Shown: in pieces, positions 5,288 through 6,466 of the stretch
Layout of the letters: each line of letters opens with the position of its first letter
Numbering within the stretch: the first letter of the stretch is position 1
Assembly (NCBI GenBank): GCA_014730055.1
Contig: WJIV01000133.1
Coordinates: 1-6,466 of the forward strand
Direction of reading: 5' to 3'
DNA length: 6,466 bases
Source of the DNA: Candidatus Bathyarchaeota archaeon
Lineage (GTDB): Archaea; Thermoproteota; Bathyarchaeia; TCS64
Notes under the pieces: model-generated
Seen by the model: only the letters and a program-made list of their open reading frames with translations
Databases searched by the model: none
Told to the model about the DNA's origin: nothing
Position numbers and translations under genes: made by a program

Positions 5288-5521
5288 GTATAGAATCTTA
5301 TTTTTATCTGAGTATATGATTCCACCTGTGAATAGGCAGACGGTTCTTCCTCTCTCTTCTATTGGTGTATTAAGGGCTGCTGCGAGGGTCATCGCCCCAG
5401 ACCCCTCTGCGACGAGCTTGTTCTCTAGGGCCAGGAGGCATATGGAAGCCCTAATCTCGTCATCAGAGACGAGTACAACCTCGTCGATTACCTCCATAAC
5501 TAGCTGGAGAAGCCTATCCGT
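5285..5521 (-). pseudogene. C-terminal stump of a PLP-dependent serine/threonine dehydratase
   Basis: The residues from VIDEVVLVSDDEIRASICLL through KLVAEGSGAMTLAAAL to GRTVCLFTGGIIYSDKNKIL match the end of the fold-type II threonine/serine dehydratase catalytic domain, which deaminates Thr or Ser. Only about 78 residues remain of roughly 320-400. The PLP-binding lysine region and the glycine-rich phosphate loop are absent, and the usual SGGN near the end reads TGGI. An ATG at 5497 exists, but similarity seems to begin upstream, where an in-frame TAG (5522-5524) interrupts the frame. The remainder of the gene is not between here and vapB nor in the 145 bases after the second vapC. It is almost certainly non-functional. 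Confidence 0.75.
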
Positions 5522-5588
5522 CTAAGGGAAGTCTCCCAGGCTAACAGAGGAACCATCATCAAGTTTCGCCCTTCTAAGGTAATGGTAG

Positions 5589-5615
5589 AAAAGTATTAAT
5601 CGTGTAACTTTACAC
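5589..5615 (+). promoter_or_regulatory. Promoter and palindromic operator of the second vapBC operon
   Basis: A TATA-like AAAAGTATTAAT (5589-5600) lies about 28 bases before the vapB ATG, so the transcript should be leaderless. Between them GTGTAA (5602-5607) and TTACAC (5610-5615) form a perfect inverted repeat with a 2-base centre. TGTAAC recurs at 5618-5623 directly before the ATG. The position between TATA box and start fits autorepression by VapB or VapBC. Confidence 0.5.
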
Positions 5616-5623
5616 CTTGTAAC

Positions 5624-5902
5624 ATGGCTACCACTGTTAAGATTAGCAAAGAGTACAAGGAAAAGCTTGACCGACTACAGGCTCGACTGTACCTTATAAC
5701 AGGAAAGAAGCTCTCCCTTCAGGAGGTCCTCGAGATACTCGTCTCGCTCGGGACTGAGTACGAGGAGATCGTCGTGGAAAAGGCTCAAGGAGGGATAGTT
5801 AAACTTGACTCAGCCGATGTGAAGGCTATACTCGACAGCTCAGTTGACTGGGGCATGGAGACCAGCGAGGATACAATAGACAAGATTTTATACGGTGAGT
5901 AA
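5624..5902 (+). CDS. vapB: VapB-type antitoxin of the second module
   Basis: A 92-residue antitoxin. The N-terminal TTVKISKEYKEKLDRLQARL (3-22) followed by LSLQEVLEILVSLG is an archaeal VapB-type DNA-binding and dimerisation domain. The acidic C-terminal part (MKx-free, from about residue 60, with ETSEDTIDKILYG at the end) would bind the toxin. It stops 2 bases before vapC, and its last codons contain the ribosome binding site of vapC. It shares little sequence with the VapB at 3375-3617, so the two modules are probably not recent duplicates. Confidence 0.87.
   Translation: MATTVKISKEYKEKLDRLQARLYLITGKKLSLQEVLEILVSLGTEYEEIVVEKAQGGIVKLDSADVKAILDSSVDWGMETSEDTIDKILYGE
5894..5898 (+). promoter_or_regulatory. 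Ribosome binding site of the second vapC
   Basis: GGTGA inside the last codons of vapB, 6 bases before the ATG at 5905. It couples toxin translation to the antitoxin message. Confidence 0.6.
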
Positions 5903-5904
5903 GC

Positions 5905-6321
5905 ATGAGTGTCTTCCTGGATACTGGCTTCTTTGTTGCATTCCACAACTCTAGGGACGTAAACCACAGTAGAGCAGTGGAACTTATGGAGAGTCTTCTC
6001 GGGGGAGAAATTGGTTTAGGCTTTACCTCTGACTACGTCTTCGATGAGGCTGTGACTGTTGCCTTGATGAGAACAGGAAGACATGACGTTGCTGTCGATT
6101 TAGGTAATTTGATCCTGGGTGTTGACCGCCCACGATTTGTCACGGTGCTACCTGTCGGGGAAGGGATCTTTGATGACAGTTGGAGTATTTTCATGAGATA
6201 TTCTGAGCGTGGCCTTAGCTTTACCGACTGTTCATCTATAGCGTTGGTGAGAAAACTGGATATTGAAAGCATCATTAGCTTCGACAATGGCTTTGATGGA
6301 ATCCTAAGCAGGCTTAGTTAA
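5905..6321 (+). CDS. vapC: VapC-type toxin of the second module, PIN-domain ribonuclease
   Basis: A 138-residue PIN-domain endoribonuclease held in check by the VapB encoded 2 bases upstream. Asp6 (VFLDTGFFVA), Glu48 (YVFDEAV), Asp108 (LSFTDCSSIAL) and Asp127 with Asp131 (ISFDNGFDGI) fill the expected metal-binding positions, so activity is likely. The SFTDCSS and SFD-x2-F-D motifs place it in a different PIN subgroup from the toxin at 2995-3399, whose C-terminus has TRN-x-R-x-F instead. The ATG is supported by GGTGA. The RNA target is unknown. Confidence 0.92.
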   Translation: MSVFLDTGFFVAFHNSRDVNHSRAVELMESLLGGEIGLGFTSDYVFDEAVTVALMRTGRHDVAVDLGNLILGVDRPRFVTVLPVGEGIFDDSWSIFMRYSERGLSFTDCSSIALVRKLDIESIISFDNGFDGILSRLS

Positions 6322-6375
6322 GCAAGAAAGAAGCGGTGAAAAACGTGGCGAGAAACAATCGATGCGTACTAAATT

Positions 6376-6392
6376 TGTCTAATATGTAGACA
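6376..6392. repeat. Inverted repeat downstream of the second vapC
   Basis: TGTCTA and TAGACA are perfect 6-base arms with a 5-base centre. It could be a protein-binding site for a gene beyond the window or a weak hairpin; nothing else supports a role. Confidence 0.3.
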
Positions 6393-6434
6393 GTGCCATC
6401 TTAAATCCTCAATAAGTAGTTATTTAGAAATAAA

Positions 6435-6448
6435 GATAAAATCGATTA
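6435..6448. repeat. Dispersed dyad motif, copy 5 (short form)
   Basis: GATAAAATCGATTA equals the 5271-5287 copy with the central ATC missing, leaving the perfect 8-base palindrome AATCGATT. Confidence 0.4.
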
Positions 6449-6466
6449 TTTATTCTATTATAAAAG

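Noticed and set aside
1..6466. tRNA, rRNA or CRISPR array
   Set aside because: No T-arm-like GGTTCGA context with a foldable cloverleaf and no regularly spaced repeats with unique spacers were seen; the dyad motif copies are far apart and irregular.

Overview
The window looks like an accessory stretch of an archaeal chromosome. Evidence is the promoter layout (AT-rich TATA-type boxes about 25 bases ahead of leaderless or short-leader starts), GGTGAT/GAGGT-type ribosome binding sites, TTG and GTG starts, and gene families common in archaea: two VapBC modules, a small heat shock protein, and a cysteine-rich polyferredoxin-like protein. The polyferredoxin suggests an anaerobic lifestyle. The lineage (for example Asgard or Bathyarchaeia) cannot be fixed from this sequence.

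Layout. The left edge holds the 5' two-thirds or so of an hsp20 gene on the minus strand, with a TATA box and an 8-bp inverted repeat over the predicted transcription start. Divergent from it is an MFS transporter gene (628-1795) broken by a +1 frameshift near base 1519. A block of minus-strand genes follows: a GNAT acetyltransferase (2133-2591), a 49-residue four-cysteine protein (2711-2860) and a vapBC operon (vapB 3375-3617, vapC 2995-3399). This block lies between two inverted copies of a ~25-base sequence (1889-1914 and 3877-3900), each preceded on its inner side by a small hairpin. Then come a DUF3237-like gene on the plus strand (4041-4478), a convergent cluster-binding protein (4552-5247, minus), the C-terminal stump of a serine/threonine dehydratase (5285-5521, minus), and a second vapBC operon (5624-6321, plus) with a palindrome between its TATA-like box and its start codon.

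How it fits together. No single pathway links the genes. Two toxin-antitoxin modules, one broken gene, one gene stump, paired inverted ends and a short dispersed motif (core AATCATCGATTA, five copies) point to a region shaped by repeated insertion and decay. The least explained signals are the inverted ends around the GNAT/vapBC block, which resemble right ends of IS200/IS605-type elements, and the dispersed dyad motif at gene boundaries. No RNA gene, CRISPR array or intact transposase was found.
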